Shown: one piece after another, positions 1 through 7,506 of the stretch | Position numbering within the stretch: position 1 is the first letter of the stretch | Layout: every line of letters starts with the position of its first letter | Assembly (NCBI GenBank): GCA_038246545.1 | Contig: JBBRVW010000033.1 | Coordinates: forward strand, 1-53,610 | Direction: 5' to 3' | Origin: JBBRVW01 sp038246545 | GTDB lineage: Bacteria; Actinomycetota; Actinomycetes; JACCUZ01 | Length of the DNA stretch: 53,610 bases | The notes under the pieces: generated by a model | Told to the model about the DNA's origin: nothing | What the model saw: only the letters and a program-made list of their open reading frames with translations | Databases searched by the model: none | Translations under genes and position numbers: made by a program

Positions 1-794
1 ACGGTGACCTCCTGGCCGACCTCGACGACCTCGGAGGGGTGGTCGATGTGCTTCCAGGACAGCTCGGAGACGTGCACCAGCCCGTCGACGCCGCCGAGGT
101 CGACGAACGCACCGAAGTTGACGATCGAGGAGACCACGCCGGAGCGGACCTGACCTTTCTGCAGGGTCTGCAGGAACGTCGAGCGCACCTCGGACTGGGT
201 CTGCTCGAGCCACGCCCGGCGGGACAGGACCACGTTGTTGCGGTTCTTGTCCAGCTCGATGATCTTGGCTTCGAGCTCCTTGCCGACGTAGGGCTGGAGG
301 TCGCGGACGCGGCGCATCTCCACGAGGGAGGCGGGGAGGAAGCCGCGCAGGCCGATATCGAGGATCAGGCCACCCTTGACCACCTCGATGACGGTGCCGG
401 TGACGATGCCGTCCTCTTCCTTGATCTTCTCGATCGTGCCCCACGCGCGCTCGTACTGGGCGCGCTTCTTGGACAGGATCAGACGACCCTCCTTGTCCTC
501 CTTCTGGAGGACCAGGGCCTCGATCTCGTCGCCGACGCTGACGACCTCGGACGGGTCGACGTCGTGCTTGATCGAGAGCTCGCGGGACGGGATGACGCCC
601 TCGGTCTTGTACCCGATGTCGAGCAGGACCTCGTCGCGGTCGACCTTGACGATCACACCCTCGACGATGTCGCCGTCGTTGAAGTACTTGATCGTCTCGT
701 CGATGGCTGCGAGGAAGGCCTCCTCGTCACCGATGTCGTTGATCGCGACGTTCGGGGTGGTGCTCACCGGTGCTTCGATGCTGCTTGCCGTCAT
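1..794 (-). CDS. rpsA: 30S ribosomal protein S1 (C-terminus beyond window)
   Basis: Ribosomal protein S1 binds mRNA and helps the 30S subunit load it. The first 264 residues are visible, starting at the ATG whose complement is at 792-794. Two complete S1 RNA-binding (OB-fold) repeats lie at about residues 40-110 and 128-192, and a third begins near 213 (RSGVVSSIVNFGAFVDLGG). The short N-terminal segment before the first repeat (VAINDIGDEEAFLAAIDETI) is typical of actinobacterial RpsA. The gene runs off the left edge, so the remaining repeats and the stop are not seen. A GGAGC element precedes the start, and a promoter about 190 bases upstream implies a long leader. Identity is secure. Confidence 0.96.
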   Translation of the reverse strand, partial: MTASSIEAPVSTTPNVAINDIGDEEAFLAAIDETIKYFNDGDIVEGVIVKVDRDEVLLDIGYKTEGVIPSRELSIKHDVDPSEVVSVGDEIEALVLQKEDKEGRLILSKKRAQYERAWGTIEKIKEEDGIVTGTVIEVVKGGLILDIGLRGFLPASLVEMRRVRDLQPYVGKELEAKIIELDKNRNNVVLSRRAWLEQTQSEVRSTFLQTLQKGQVRSGVVSSIVNFGAFVDLGGVDGLVHVSELSWKHIDHPSEVVEVGQEVT

Positions 795-815
795 GTAGTA
801 GGTGCTCCGTGGGGT

Positions 816-843
816 GGACAGATGTCGTCGGGGACAGATGTCG
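816..843. repeat. Direct repeat of 12 bases in the rpsA leader
   Basis: GGACAGATGTCG occurs at 816-827 and again at 832-843, a 16-base period. On the rpsA transcript this reads CGACATCTGTCC twice, roughly 22-50 bases before the start codon. Each copy contains the near-palindrome GACAGATGTC. It could be a protein or RNA recognition site, or chance in a long leader. Confidence 0.6.
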
Positions 844-983
844 GTGGTGCACCGAGGGCCCGTTTCGACGTGCCGGGACCCTGGAGCCGCTCGTGACGGT
901 GTCCCGTCGGAGGGCTGGGAAGTTCGACTCACCGAGCGTGGCCTGCTCCGTTTGAGGTCGCGCAGGCCCACAGCGCACCGACC

Positions 984-1013
984 AGCCTACGTCCAGGCGT
1001 GATCGGCGGTCAA
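984..1013 (-). promoter_or_regulatory. Probable rpsA promoter
   Basis: On the minus strand TTGACC (complement of 1008-1013) is followed after 18 bases by TAGGCT (complement of 984-989), a good match to the housekeeping actinobacterial pattern TTGAC-n18-TAnnnT. Transcription would start near 977, leaving a leader of about 180 bases before rpsA. This assignment is by pattern only. Confidence 0.6.
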
Positions 1014-1036
1014 CGCGGCCACGCAGCGTGACCGCG
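1014..1036 (-). terminator. Hairpin just after the MauE-fusion gene
   Basis: CGCGGCCACG (1014-1023) and CGTGACCGCG (1027-1036) form a 10-base stem with one C-A mismatch and a 3-base loop, immediately downstream of the stop codon at 1038-1040. No U-run follows, as is usual in GC-rich actinobacteria. It abuts the rpsA -35 box. Confidence 0.45.
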
Positions 1037-1037
1037 C

Positions 1038-2456
1038 TCAGACCGTGCGGACCGGCTCGTCGTCGGCCGCAGGGCGCTCGGCAGGGCCGGCCGAGGTGCG
1101 TCCGGCATGGTCGTGGCCGGACGGGTCGTGCGTGTCCAGGACGTCGGACGACGCGCGGCGGGGCGTCACACCGGCCAGCAGGCCCGCCCGTCCCAGGGAC
1201 TGGGCGAGGCTGAGCACGTCCGGGCCGATCTCGTCGGCCGGCACCCCGTACACGTCCGCCAGGTCCGCGACGATCTCCGCCAGCGCGCTGTGCCCGTCCA
1301 GGACCGACCAGATCAAGGCGCCGATCTGGTCCAGGGCCACCGTGGCGCCGGTCGACGGGTCCATCAGGACGGTCGACTCCCCCAGCCCGTGCCGCTGCAC
1401 CCCGTCTCGCGGACCGACCACGGCCGCCAGGTCGAGCTCGTCGACGGAGATGTCGTCGCCGCCCTCCTCGGCCGGACCGTCACCGACGTCGTCCGGTGCC
1501 GTCTCCACCCCCGTCACGGTGCTCACCAGCAGCCGACGGACCAGCGCCTCGCCACTGGCAACACCGCTGGCCAGCATCCCGTCCGGGCCGACGACCACCG
1601 CGGACGGTGTCGCGGAGATGCCGAGGTCGGTGCGCACGTCCGCCTCGTCGAGCAGGACGGTCAGGTGCGGCACATCGGCGTAGGACGACCGATTGGCCTC
1701 GGCCGTACCGGTGGCCAGCGCAGCGACCGTGAGTCGCTCGCGGAACAGCTGCGCCCAGGTGGCCACGTCGGGACGCAGGACCCGGCAGGGACCGCACCCG
1801 GGGCTCAGCGTCACCAGGAGCAGCGGCAGCCCGGGTGCCAGCAGCTCGTCGAGGCTGGTCTGCGTGCCGCCGAGCGTCGCCGCGGTGAAGCGCGGGGCGG
1901 GCACCCGGCTGACCACGGCGTACGCGGCCTCGTCCCGGGACGCGCGGCGGCGCCGGGCAGCCGCGCCGGCGACGGCCTCCGCCGCCACGACGGCGGCGGC
2001 CACGATGATGCCGAGCACCAGCGCACCCGCGGTCCCCCGGCCGTCCGGGACCTCACCCGCGGCGAGACCGGACCCGCCGAGCCCCACGAGTGCGAGCAGC
2101 GCCACGTTGCGGACCACGGTGCGGCCGCTCACGTCCGCCCCGCCGAGCCGGCCGAAGCAGTGGCAGTCCGGGCGCCTGCCGGCTCGGAGCGCGAGCGCGA
2201 CGGCGCCGGTGAAGGCCAGCAGCAGGGCGGCCGCGACGACCAGCCCGAGGGCCCTGGTCGCCGGCAGCACCAGCAGCAGTGCCGTCAGCAGCTCCGCGGG
2301 TGCCAGTGCTCCCGCCGTGAGCGGGACGAGCCGGGCTGGCACGCCGAAGCCGACCACCGCCTCCCGGGTGCCGGTGCGGTCGAGCAGCTTGGCGACTCCC
2401 GACACGGAGAACACCGCCGCCAGCGCGACGCACATGGCCAACCCGACGACACCCAC
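1038..2456 (-). CDS. MauE/DoxX-like membrane protein fused to thioredoxin and PqqD-like domains
   Basis: A 472-residue three-part protein. Residues 1-165 are hydrophobic and match the MauE/DoxX redox membrane family, including the loop motif DCHCFG with cysteines at 98 and 100. Residues 185-315 form a TlpA/thioredoxin-like domain with a CGPC active site at 221-224 and a cis-proline loop (SATPSAVVV) near 284. Residues 360-430 (DPSTGATVALDQIG, IWSVLDG, then a helical stretch) resemble PqqD, the fold used as a peptide-recognition element in RiPP pathways. The tail is acidic and His-rich. Start is GTG at 2456. MauE and TlpA domains suggest disulfide or electron relay across the membrane; the role of the PqqD part is unknown. 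No RiPP maturase or obvious precursor is nearby. Confidence 0.85.
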   Translation of the reverse strand: MGVVGLAMCVALAAVFSVSGVAKLLDRTGTREAVVGFGVPARLVPLTAGALAPAELLTALLLVLPATRALGLVVAAALLLAFTGAVALALRAGRRPDCHCFGRLGGADVSGRTVVRNVALLALVGLGGSGLAAGEVPDGRGTAGALVLGIIVAAAVVAAEAVAGAAARRRRASRDEAAYAVVSRVPAPRFTAATLGGTQTSLDELLAPGLPLLLVTLSPGCGPCRVLRPDVATWAQLFRERLTVAALATGTAEANRSSYADVPHLTVLLDEADVRTDLGISATPSAVVVGPDGMLASGVASGEALVRRLLVSTVTGVETAPDDVGDGPAEEGGDDISVDELDLAAVVGPRDGVQRHGLGESTVLMDPSTGATVALDQIGALIWSVLDGHSALAEIVADLADVYGVPADEIGPDVLSLAQSLGRAGLLAGVTPRRASSDVLDTHDPSGHDHAGRTSAGPAERPAADDEPVRTV

Positions 2457-2557
2457 CCCGTGCCCCCACCCTCCGCGGACGACCAGTCCGGACGAGCCTA
2501 GATCGGGCCAGGAGGTCCTGTCAGGCTGATCGCAGGCGGGCGGCCCGCAGGGTCAGC

Positions 2558-2683
2558 TCAGCGCTGCGGGACGTGGATGCCGCCGTCGTTGCCGTCCTTC
2601 TTGGCCTTCTTCTCGAGCCTCTTCTCCTTCAGGCTCTTGCCGGACTTCTTGCTGCTGGTCTGTCTCGGGGACTTGTCGGCCAT
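2558..2683 (-). CDS. Small lysine-rich protein, 41 residues
   Basis: Translates as a 41-residue, strongly basic protein beginning MADKSPRQTSSKKSGKSLKE and ending GGIHVPQR. The ATG complement is at 2681-2683, preceded by a GGGGAG-type ribosome site. Short basic proteins of this style (MADKSP... KSGKSLKEKR) recur in actinobacterial genomes as conserved hypotheticals, from memory. No cysteine, signal peptide or membrane segment is present; the central part is likely a charged helix. It lies 101 bases upstream of the MauE fusion on the same strand. Nucleic-acid or ribosome binding is a guess from charge alone. Confidence 0.7.
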   Translation of the reverse strand: MADKSPRQTSSKKSGKSLKEKRLEKKAKKDGNDGGIHVPQR

Positions 2684-2791
2684 CTGGTGCTCCCCACCAG
2701 CCAAGACGCGGCGTGCGCCGAGGGGGTGTACGTCGACCGTACTCGTCGGGCCGCCCCGCGTGGGCCGCCCGCGCCTGACAGGCTTCGGTCC

Positions 2792-3616
2792 GTGGACGAC
2801 GACTTCGTTCCGGGACTGCCCGGCACACCGGGCGTCGCCCGCCGCCCGGTCGGCCAGCGGGAGTCCACCGCCGCCCAGCGCGGCTGGTGGGACGGGCAGG
2901 CGACGGACTACCTCGCGGCGCACGGCGACTTCCTGGGCGACGCGGACTTCATGTGGGGGCCGGAAGGCCTGCGCGAGGCGGACGCCGGCCTGCTCGGTGA
3001 CGTGGCCGGACGCCGGGTGCTCGAGGTGGGCGCCGGTGCCGCCCAGTGCTCCCGCTGGCTGCTCGCTCGCGGGGCGGCCCCGGTCGCGCTGGACGTCAGC
3101 GCCGGGATGCTCAGGGAGGCGGCCCGGATCGGCGCCGAGAGCGACCGGCCCGTCCCGCTCGTGCAGGCCGACGCCACCGCGCTGCCGTTCGCCGACCGGT
3201 CCTTCGACCTCGCTTGCTCGGCGTACGGCGGGGTGCCGTTCGTCGCCGACTCCGCGGCCGTCATGCGCGAGGTCGCCCGGGTGCTGCGGCCCGGCGGCCG
3301 CTGGGTGTTCTCGGTGAGCCACCCGGTGCGCTGGGCGTTCCTGGACGACCCCACCGAGGCGGGGCTGGTCGCCACGTCGTCCTACTTCGACCGCACGCCG
3401 TACGTGGAGCAGGGCGCGGACGGGACCGCCAGCTACGTCGAGCACCACCGCACGCTCGGCGACCGGGTCCGCGAGATCACCGCGGCCGGGCTGCACCTGG
3501 TCGACCTGGTCGAGCCCGAGTGGCCGGCGGAGAACATCAGCACCTGGGGCGGGTGGAGCCCGCTGCGGGGCGCGCTGCTGCCCGGGACCGCGATCTTCGT
3601 CTGCGCCCGGGACTGA
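2792..3616 (+). CDS. Class I SAM-dependent methyltransferase
   Basis: A 274-residue soluble methyltransferase. The SAM-binding motif I is VLEVGAGAAQCSRWLL, followed by an acidic end of strand 2 (VALDVS), motif II/post-I (VQADATALPFADRSFDLACS) and motif III (VLRPGGRWVFS), the standard Methyltransf_11 order. The start is taken as GTG 2792; a longer open frame to 2573 would run through the divergently transcribed small basic gene and shows no family similarity. Substrate is unknown. It may be driven from the 108-base divergent region, which contains the inverted repeat GTACG-n5-CGTAC at 2728-2742. Confidence 0.85.
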   Translation: MDDDFVPGLPGTPGVARRPVGQRESTAAQRGWWDGQATDYLAAHGDFLGDADFMWGPEGLREADAGLLGDVAGRRVLEVGAGAAQCSRWLLARGAAPVALDVSAGMLREAARIGAESDRPVPLVQADATALPFADRSFDLACSAYGGVPFVADSAAVMREVARVLRPGGRWVFSVSHPVRWAFLDDPTEAGLVATSSYFDRTPYVEQGADGTASYVEHHRTLGDRVREITAAGLHLVDLVEPEWPAENISTWGGWSPLRGALLPGTAIFVCARD

Positions 3617-3628
3617 CCGTCCGGCCGT

Positions 3629-4189
3629 TCAGAGGTGCGTCAGCGCGTGCTGCGCGAGCAGGGCGCCGGGCCCGGCCGCGCCCGGCCCGACGACCCGGAC
3701 GCCGACCGCGATCTCAGAGCCGGCGGCCACCGAGGTCGACGTGTCGGCTCCCGGCCTGGTGTAGCCGCAGAGCAGGTCCTTCGCGGGTCGGGTGGCCGTC
3801 GACCCCGGCGGAAGGCAGAGTCCGGCGGGCGGGTCTGCGGGGTCGACGAGCCGCATCGTCACGGTGGTCACGGTGAACCCGTCGGTCGTGAACCGACAGA
3901 CCGACCGGCCCTCCTGCTCGGTGGAGGTGACCTCCCAGGACGACAACGCGACGTAGAGGCTGACGTCCGAGGCGTCGACCAACGAGCAGGGGGCCGGAAG
4001 CGCGATGCCCGCCGCCGCCGGCGCCGGGCCGGCCGGCGAGGCAGTCGCTGCAGCGGCCGGCGGATGTCCCGGGCGCGACGCCGGGTCGGCGACGGCAGCC
4101 GGCCCGCCGGCGCAGCCGGTGAGGGCCAGGACCACGGGAAGCGCCACAGCGGTCAGGCTGCGGCGGCGTCGCTCGCCTGACGAAGTCAC
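3629..4189 (-). CDS. Secreted lipoprotein of unknown function
   Basis: A 186-residue protein with a basic N-terminus (SSGERRRR), a hydrophobic stretch and the lipobox LTGC, so it should be lipid-anchored outside the membrane. A Pro/Ala linker follows, then a domain with four cysteines (PCSLVD, SVCRF, GLCLP, LLCGY) resembling small DUF3558-type lipoproteins, though I cannot assign the family firmly. The start chosen is GTG 4189; another GTG at 4228 adds 13 residues that do not improve the signal peptide. It is convergent with the methyltransferase (12 bases between stops) and divergent from the epimerase. Confidence 0.75.
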   Translation of the reverse strand: MTSSGERRRRSLTAVALPVVLALTGCAGGPAAVADPASRPGHPPAAAATASPAGPAPAAAGIALPAPCSLVDASDVSLYVALSSWEVTSTEQEGRSVCRFTTDGFTVTTVTMRLVDPADPPAGLCLPPGSTATRPAKDLLCGYTRPGADTSTSVAAGSEIAVGVRVVGPGAAGPGALLAQHALTHL

Positions 4190-4293
4190 CGTGAGGTGGT
4201 CGACCCGGACCGGCCGGACCTTGACCACGGGCCGGTCGCGAGCCGCTAGCGTCGCTCGGCACGGGCAGGGAGACGACCGGCAGAGGGGGACGC

Positions 4294-5238
4294 GTGACCA
4301 CGAGCCGACGGGTGCTGGTGACCGGCGGTGCCGGCTTCATCGACAGCCACCTGTGCGCGCGGCTGCTCGACGAGGGTCACGAGGTCCTCTGCGTCGACAA
4401 CTTCTACTCCTCGACGCGGGCCAACATCGAGCACCTGCTCGACCATCCGCGGTTCGAGGTGATGCGTCACGACGTGACGTTCCCCCTCTACGTCGAGGTC
4501 GACGAGATCTACCACCTGGCCTGCCCGGCGTCACCGGTGCACTACCAGCGGGACCCCGTGCAGACCACGAAGACCGCGGTGGTCGGGAGCATCAACATGC
4601 TGGGGCTGGCGAAGCGGACCGAGGCACGGGTCCTGCTCACCTCGACGTCGGAGGTCTATGGCGACCCGGAGGTGCACCCGCAGACCGAGGACTACCACGG
4701 CAACGTCAACCCCATCGGCCCCCGCGCCTGCTACGACGAGGGCAAGCGCGCCGCGGAGACCCTGTTCTTCGACTACCACCGCCAGCTCGGCACCGACATC
4801 AAGGTCGTGCGCCTGTTCAACACCTACGGGCCGCGGATGCACCCGCAGGACGGCCGCGTGGTCTCGAACTTCGTCGTGGCGGCACTGGCCGGGGACCCGC
4901 TGACGCTCTACGGCGACGGCGCGCAGACGCGGTCGTTCTGCTACGTCGACGACATCGTCGAAGGCATCCTGCGGATGATGCGGACTCCCCCGGGCACCAC
5001 CGGCCCGGTCAACCTCGGCAACCCCGGCGAGTTCTCGATGGCAGCGCTGGCCGCCCTGGTCCTGGAGCTCACCGGCTCGACCTCGGCGACCGAGCACCGG
5101 CCGCTTCCCGAGGACGACCCCGCCCGGCGGTGCCCGGACATCGGCCGGGCCGCGGCGCTGCTCGCCTGGGCGCCGAGGGTCGACCTGCGCGACGGCCTCA
5201 CCCGGACGATCGAGTACTTCGCGGCCCGCAAGGACTGA
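4294..5238 (+). CDS. UDP-glucuronate decarboxylase-like SDR epimerase/dehydratase
   Basis: A 314-residue extended short-chain dehydrogenase. The catalytic set is present: TSTSEVYG (116-123) and YxxxK as CYDEGKRAAE (Tyr147, Lys151), the signature of UDP-xylose synthases that convert UDP-glucuronate to UDP-xylose. RLFNTYGPRM and YVDDIVEGI are also typical. The Rossmann motif reads GGAGFIDSHL (residues 11-20), so the third glycine of GxxGxxG is Asp17; a Gly codon GGC would become GAC by one base change. Start is GTG 4294 behind a GGGGG element. It sits at the edge of the envelope glycan region and could supply a pentose nucleotide. Confidence 0.88.
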   Translation: MTTSRRVLVTGGAGFIDSHLCARLLDEGHEVLCVDNFYSSTRANIEHLLDHPRFEVMRHDVTFPLYVEVDEIYHLACPASPVHYQRDPVQTTKTAVVGSINMLGLAKRTEARVLLTSTSEVYGDPEVHPQTEDYHGNVNPIGPRACYDEGKRAAETLFFDYHRQLGTDIKVVRLFNTYGPRMHPQDGRVVSNFVVAALAGDPLTLYGDGAQTRSFCYVDDIVEGILRMMRTPPGTTGPVNLGNPGEFSMAALAALVLELTGSTSATEHRPLPEDDPARRCPDIGRAAALLAWAPRVDLRDGLTRTIEYFAARKD

Positions 5239-5258
5239 TCGCGGTCCCGGCGGCCGAC

Positions 5259-5310
5259 CCGGCCGACGGTCCCGGCCGACGGTCCTGGCCGACGGTCCTA
5301 ACCGACGGCG
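5259..5310. repeat. Tandem 13-base repeat, four copies
   Basis: CCGGCCGACGGTC at 5259-5271 is repeated exactly at 5272-5284, with one change at 5285-5297 (CTGGCCGACGGTC), and more diverged at 5298-5310. The last copy contains the stop codon and final codons of the convergent DUF3068 gene. The array fills most of the space between the two 3' ends. No strong hairpin terminator is seen in this gap. Confidence 0.8.
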
Positions 5311-6251
5311 ACCGGCTGGCGGGCGCGACGGCCGCCGGCGGACCCGCCGTTGTCGTCCTCGCGGCGGCCCAGCACGAAGGCCAGAGCCCCGCAGAGGATC
5401 GCCAGCAGCAGCATCGCGAGCGGCACCCAGGTGCCGACCAGGGAGGACTTCGAGCGGGCGTCCTTCGCCAGGTCGCCCTGCTGCTTCTGGGTCGCCTCGT
5501 TGAACGTGAGCGTGACCTCGATGAGGGTGACCGCGTCGGTGCCGCTGGCGTCCTTGAGCACCTGGTGCTGCTGCTCCTCGCCCTTGACGATCACGCCGCT
5601 GAGGGGCTCGACCCACACGGAACGGGTGTTGTCGTAGAACCGTGGCGCCTTGACGCTGGGGGCGTCGGAGCCCACCAGGTCGCCGGGCACCTCGAGCTCG
5701 CCGATCTGCACCGGGCCGACCTGCTGCTGGTAGCGGTAGACGATGAGGCCCTGGAGCTTCTCGCTGGCCTGGTACTTCATCGGCTCGGCGATCTTGGCGG
5801 TGGTGTCGAAGAACGGGTAGGTCTGCTTCTTGGCGCCGAAGGGGAACTTGTAGCTCAGGCCCTCGTGCTTGGTGGGCACGCCGTCGACGTTCTCGTTGCA
5901 GCAGTTGACGGCCTCGCCGGTCTTGCGGTCCCACGCGACCCGGTCGGTGGTGGCGGTGATGAGGGTGCCGTCGGTCTGGGCGAGGACGACCGACTCGTCC
6001 CAGACGCCGACCGTCTTGCTGCTGGCGGCCACGTCGCCGCGGATCGTGCGGTGGGCGACCATGTCGACGCCGTCGACCTCGGTCAGCGTCGCCGGGTCGA
6101 AGCGGGTTCCGGTGCCGGGTGCGAAGCTCTCGGCGAACTGGTCGAGCGGGGTCACCAGGAGGTTCGGGACGACGTAGAACTTCAGCATCGCCGCCACGGC
6201 GAGCAGGAAGACCGCCAGCCCGGTCAGGACGTATCCGACCGCCCGCCTCAT
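5298..6251 (-). CDS. DUF3068 (PorA-family) membrane-anchored protein
   Basis: A 317-residue protein with an N-terminal membrane helix (GYVLTGLAVFLLAVAAML), a long extracytoplasmic domain and a C-terminal helix (LVGTWVPLAMLLLAILCGALA) ending in a basic tail. The outer domain has FYVVPNLLVTPLDQ and a CCNEN pair near residue 130, typical of DUF3068, a family found in mycobacteria as Rv0227c. Start is ATG 6251 with GGAGAGG seven bases ahead. Function is unproven; in mycobacteria the gene lies next to envelope glycosyltransferases, as here. Its 3' end overlaps the 13-base repeat array. Confidence 0.85.
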   Translation of the reverse strand: MRRAVGYVLTGLAVFLLAVAAMLKFYVVPNLLVTPLDQFAESFAPGTGTRFDPATLTEVDGVDMVAHRTIRGDVAASSKTVGVWDESVVLAQTDGTLITATTDRVAWDRKTGEAVNCCNENVDGVPTKHEGLSYKFPFGAKKQTYPFFDTTAKIAEPMKYQASEKLQGLIVYRYQQQVGPVQIGELEVPGDLVGSDAPSVKAPRFYDNTRSVWVEPLSGVIVKGEEQQHQVLKDASGTDAVTLIEVTLTFNEATQKQQGDLAKDARSKSSLVGTWVPLAMLLLAILCGALAFVLGRREDDNGGSAGGRRARQPVAVG

Positions 6252-6343
6252 GGGGATCCTCTCCGCCGCGGTCACGACCGCAGGCTGCGGCGCCGACCGT
6301 GCGCGGACAGTAGCAGCCCGCCACGGGGCCGCGGGAGCCCTTG

Positions 6344-6895
6344 CTACCCGGCGGTAACCGTGTCGTCGTCGTCCCGCAGGATCCATCGGACGGCGTCCGC
6401 GAGCGACGGCAGCACGGCCCGGGCGACCGTCCGCGTGGGTGGTAGCGCGGCCAGCAGGAGCCCGGGGACCCCCGCGGCCCGGGCCGCGACCACGTCGCCC
6501 TCGCTGTCACCGACCAGCACGCACCGCCCCGGCCGCACCCCCGGCCGGGCCGCCAGCGCCTGCAGGACCAGGCCCGGCAGCGGCTTCCGGCAGTCGCAGG
6601 CGTCCACGTCGTGCGGACAGACGTACCAGCCGTCCACGTGCGCGCCGGACGCGGCCAGCTGGTCGGCGATCGCGTCGTGGACGGCCGTGAGCTGCTCGCC
6701 GGTCATCACGCCGGTGCCCACCCCGCGCTGGTTGGTCACGACGACGACCGGGACGCCGGCGTCGTTCAGGCGCCGGACCGCGTCGGCCGCGCCGGGCAGC
6801 AGGTCGACCTCGGCCGGGTCGACGACGTACCGCCGGGTGCCCACCGGGACGTTGAGGGTTCCGTCGCGGTCGAGCAGGACCAGCTCCGGCCTCAC
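6344..6895 (-). CDS. gmhB: D-glycero-D-manno-heptose 1,7-bisphosphate 7-phosphatase
   Basis: A 183-residue HAD-IIIA phosphatase that removes the 7-phosphate from heptose 1,7-bisphosphate. The nucleophile motif is DRDGT (9-13), motif II is VVVTNQRG (51-58), and the zinc-loop is CPHDVDACDC with Cys93, His95, Cys100 and Cys102 followed by RKPLPG, characteristic of GmhB. The motif IV acid pair lies in GDSEGD (129-134). Start is GTG 6895, which overlaps the gmhA stop as GTGA, so the two are translationally coupled. It is the last gene of the hddA-gmhA-gmhB operon. Confidence 0.92.
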   Translation of the reverse strand: MRPELVLLDRDGTLNVPVGTRRYVVDPAEVDLLPGAADAVRRLNDAGVPVVVVTNQRGVGTGVMTGEQLTAVHDAIADQLAASGAHVDGWYVCPHDVDACDCRKPLPGLVLQALAARPGVRPGRCVLVGDSEGDVVAARAAGVPGLLLAALPPTRTVARAVLPSLADAVRWILRDDDDTVTAG

Positions 6896-7506
6896 TCCCG
6901 GCCGGGCGAGGGGAGGCCGGACTCGACCAGCTCGGCCCATATGTGGCCCCAGAGGAGGTGGGTCTCCTGCACCCGGGCGGTGCTGGTCGACGGGACGGCG
7001 ACGCAGTGCTCGACAAGGGGGCGCAGGCCCGAGTCGTCCGCGCCGCAGAGCGCGACCGTGACGGCCCCCAGCCGGGCTGCCTCGGCCAGCCCGCGCAGGA
7101 CGTTCTCGGAGCGTCCGCTGGTGGTCATGCCGATCACGACGTCGCCGGGCCGGACGAAGGCCTGCACCCCGCGCTCGAACACGTGCCGGTAGCCGTAGTC
7201 GTTGGCCATGGCGGTGAGCCCGGCGCTGCTGTCGCCGAGATGGACCGCGGGCAGCGCCCGACGGTCGCGGGTGCACCGGCCGACGAACTCGGCCGCGAGG
7301 TGCGCGGCGTCGGCGGCGCTGCCGCCGTTGCCGAACAGGACGAGCTTGGCCCCGGCCGCGAACGCCGCGACCAGGACGTCGCCGACGGTCGCCACGGCTG
7401 CCACGAGCGCGTCGTCGGCCAGCCGGGCGGCCAGCTCGGCGTTGTCGGCGAGGGCGGACCGGACCAGGCGCTCGGCCCCGCCGTCGGCGCCGTCCGGCTC
7501 AGCCAT
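6892..7506 (-). CDS. gmhA: Sedoheptulose 7-phosphate isomerase
   Basis: A 204-residue SIS-domain enzyme that converts sedoheptulose 7-phosphate to D-glycero-D-manno-heptose 7-phosphate. The diagnostic motif FGNGGSAADAAHLAAEF (58-74) carries the catalytic histidine region (His69) and Glu73. TTSGRSENVL and the C-terminal QETHLLWGHIW helix also fit GmhA. Its start ATG overlaps the hddA stop by eight bases, and its stop overlaps the gmhB start. This gives the first step of a heptose pathway normally known from Gram-negative LPS and from S-layer or glycan synthesis in Gram-positives. Confidence 0.94.
   Translation of the reverse strand: MAEPDGADGGAERLVRSALADNAELAARLADDALVAAVATVGDVLVAAFAAGAKLVLFGNGGSAADAAHLAAEFVGRCTRDRRALPAVHLGDSSAGLTAMANDYGYRHVFERGVQAFVRPGDVVIGMTTSGRSENVLRGLAEAARLGAVTVALCGADDSGLRPLVEHCVAVPSTSTARVQETHLLWGHIWAELVESGLPSPGRE

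Noticed and set aside
2558..2683. The lysine-rich small protein as a RiPP precursor
   Set aside because: No leader/core organisation, no Cys, and no maturase nearby; kept only as a weak association.
4005..7061. A 1018-codon plus-strand frame across the epimerase, DUF3068 and heptose genes
   Set aside because: It crosses several clearly recognised genes in the wrong frame or strand and is Arg/Gly/Pro-rich low complexity.
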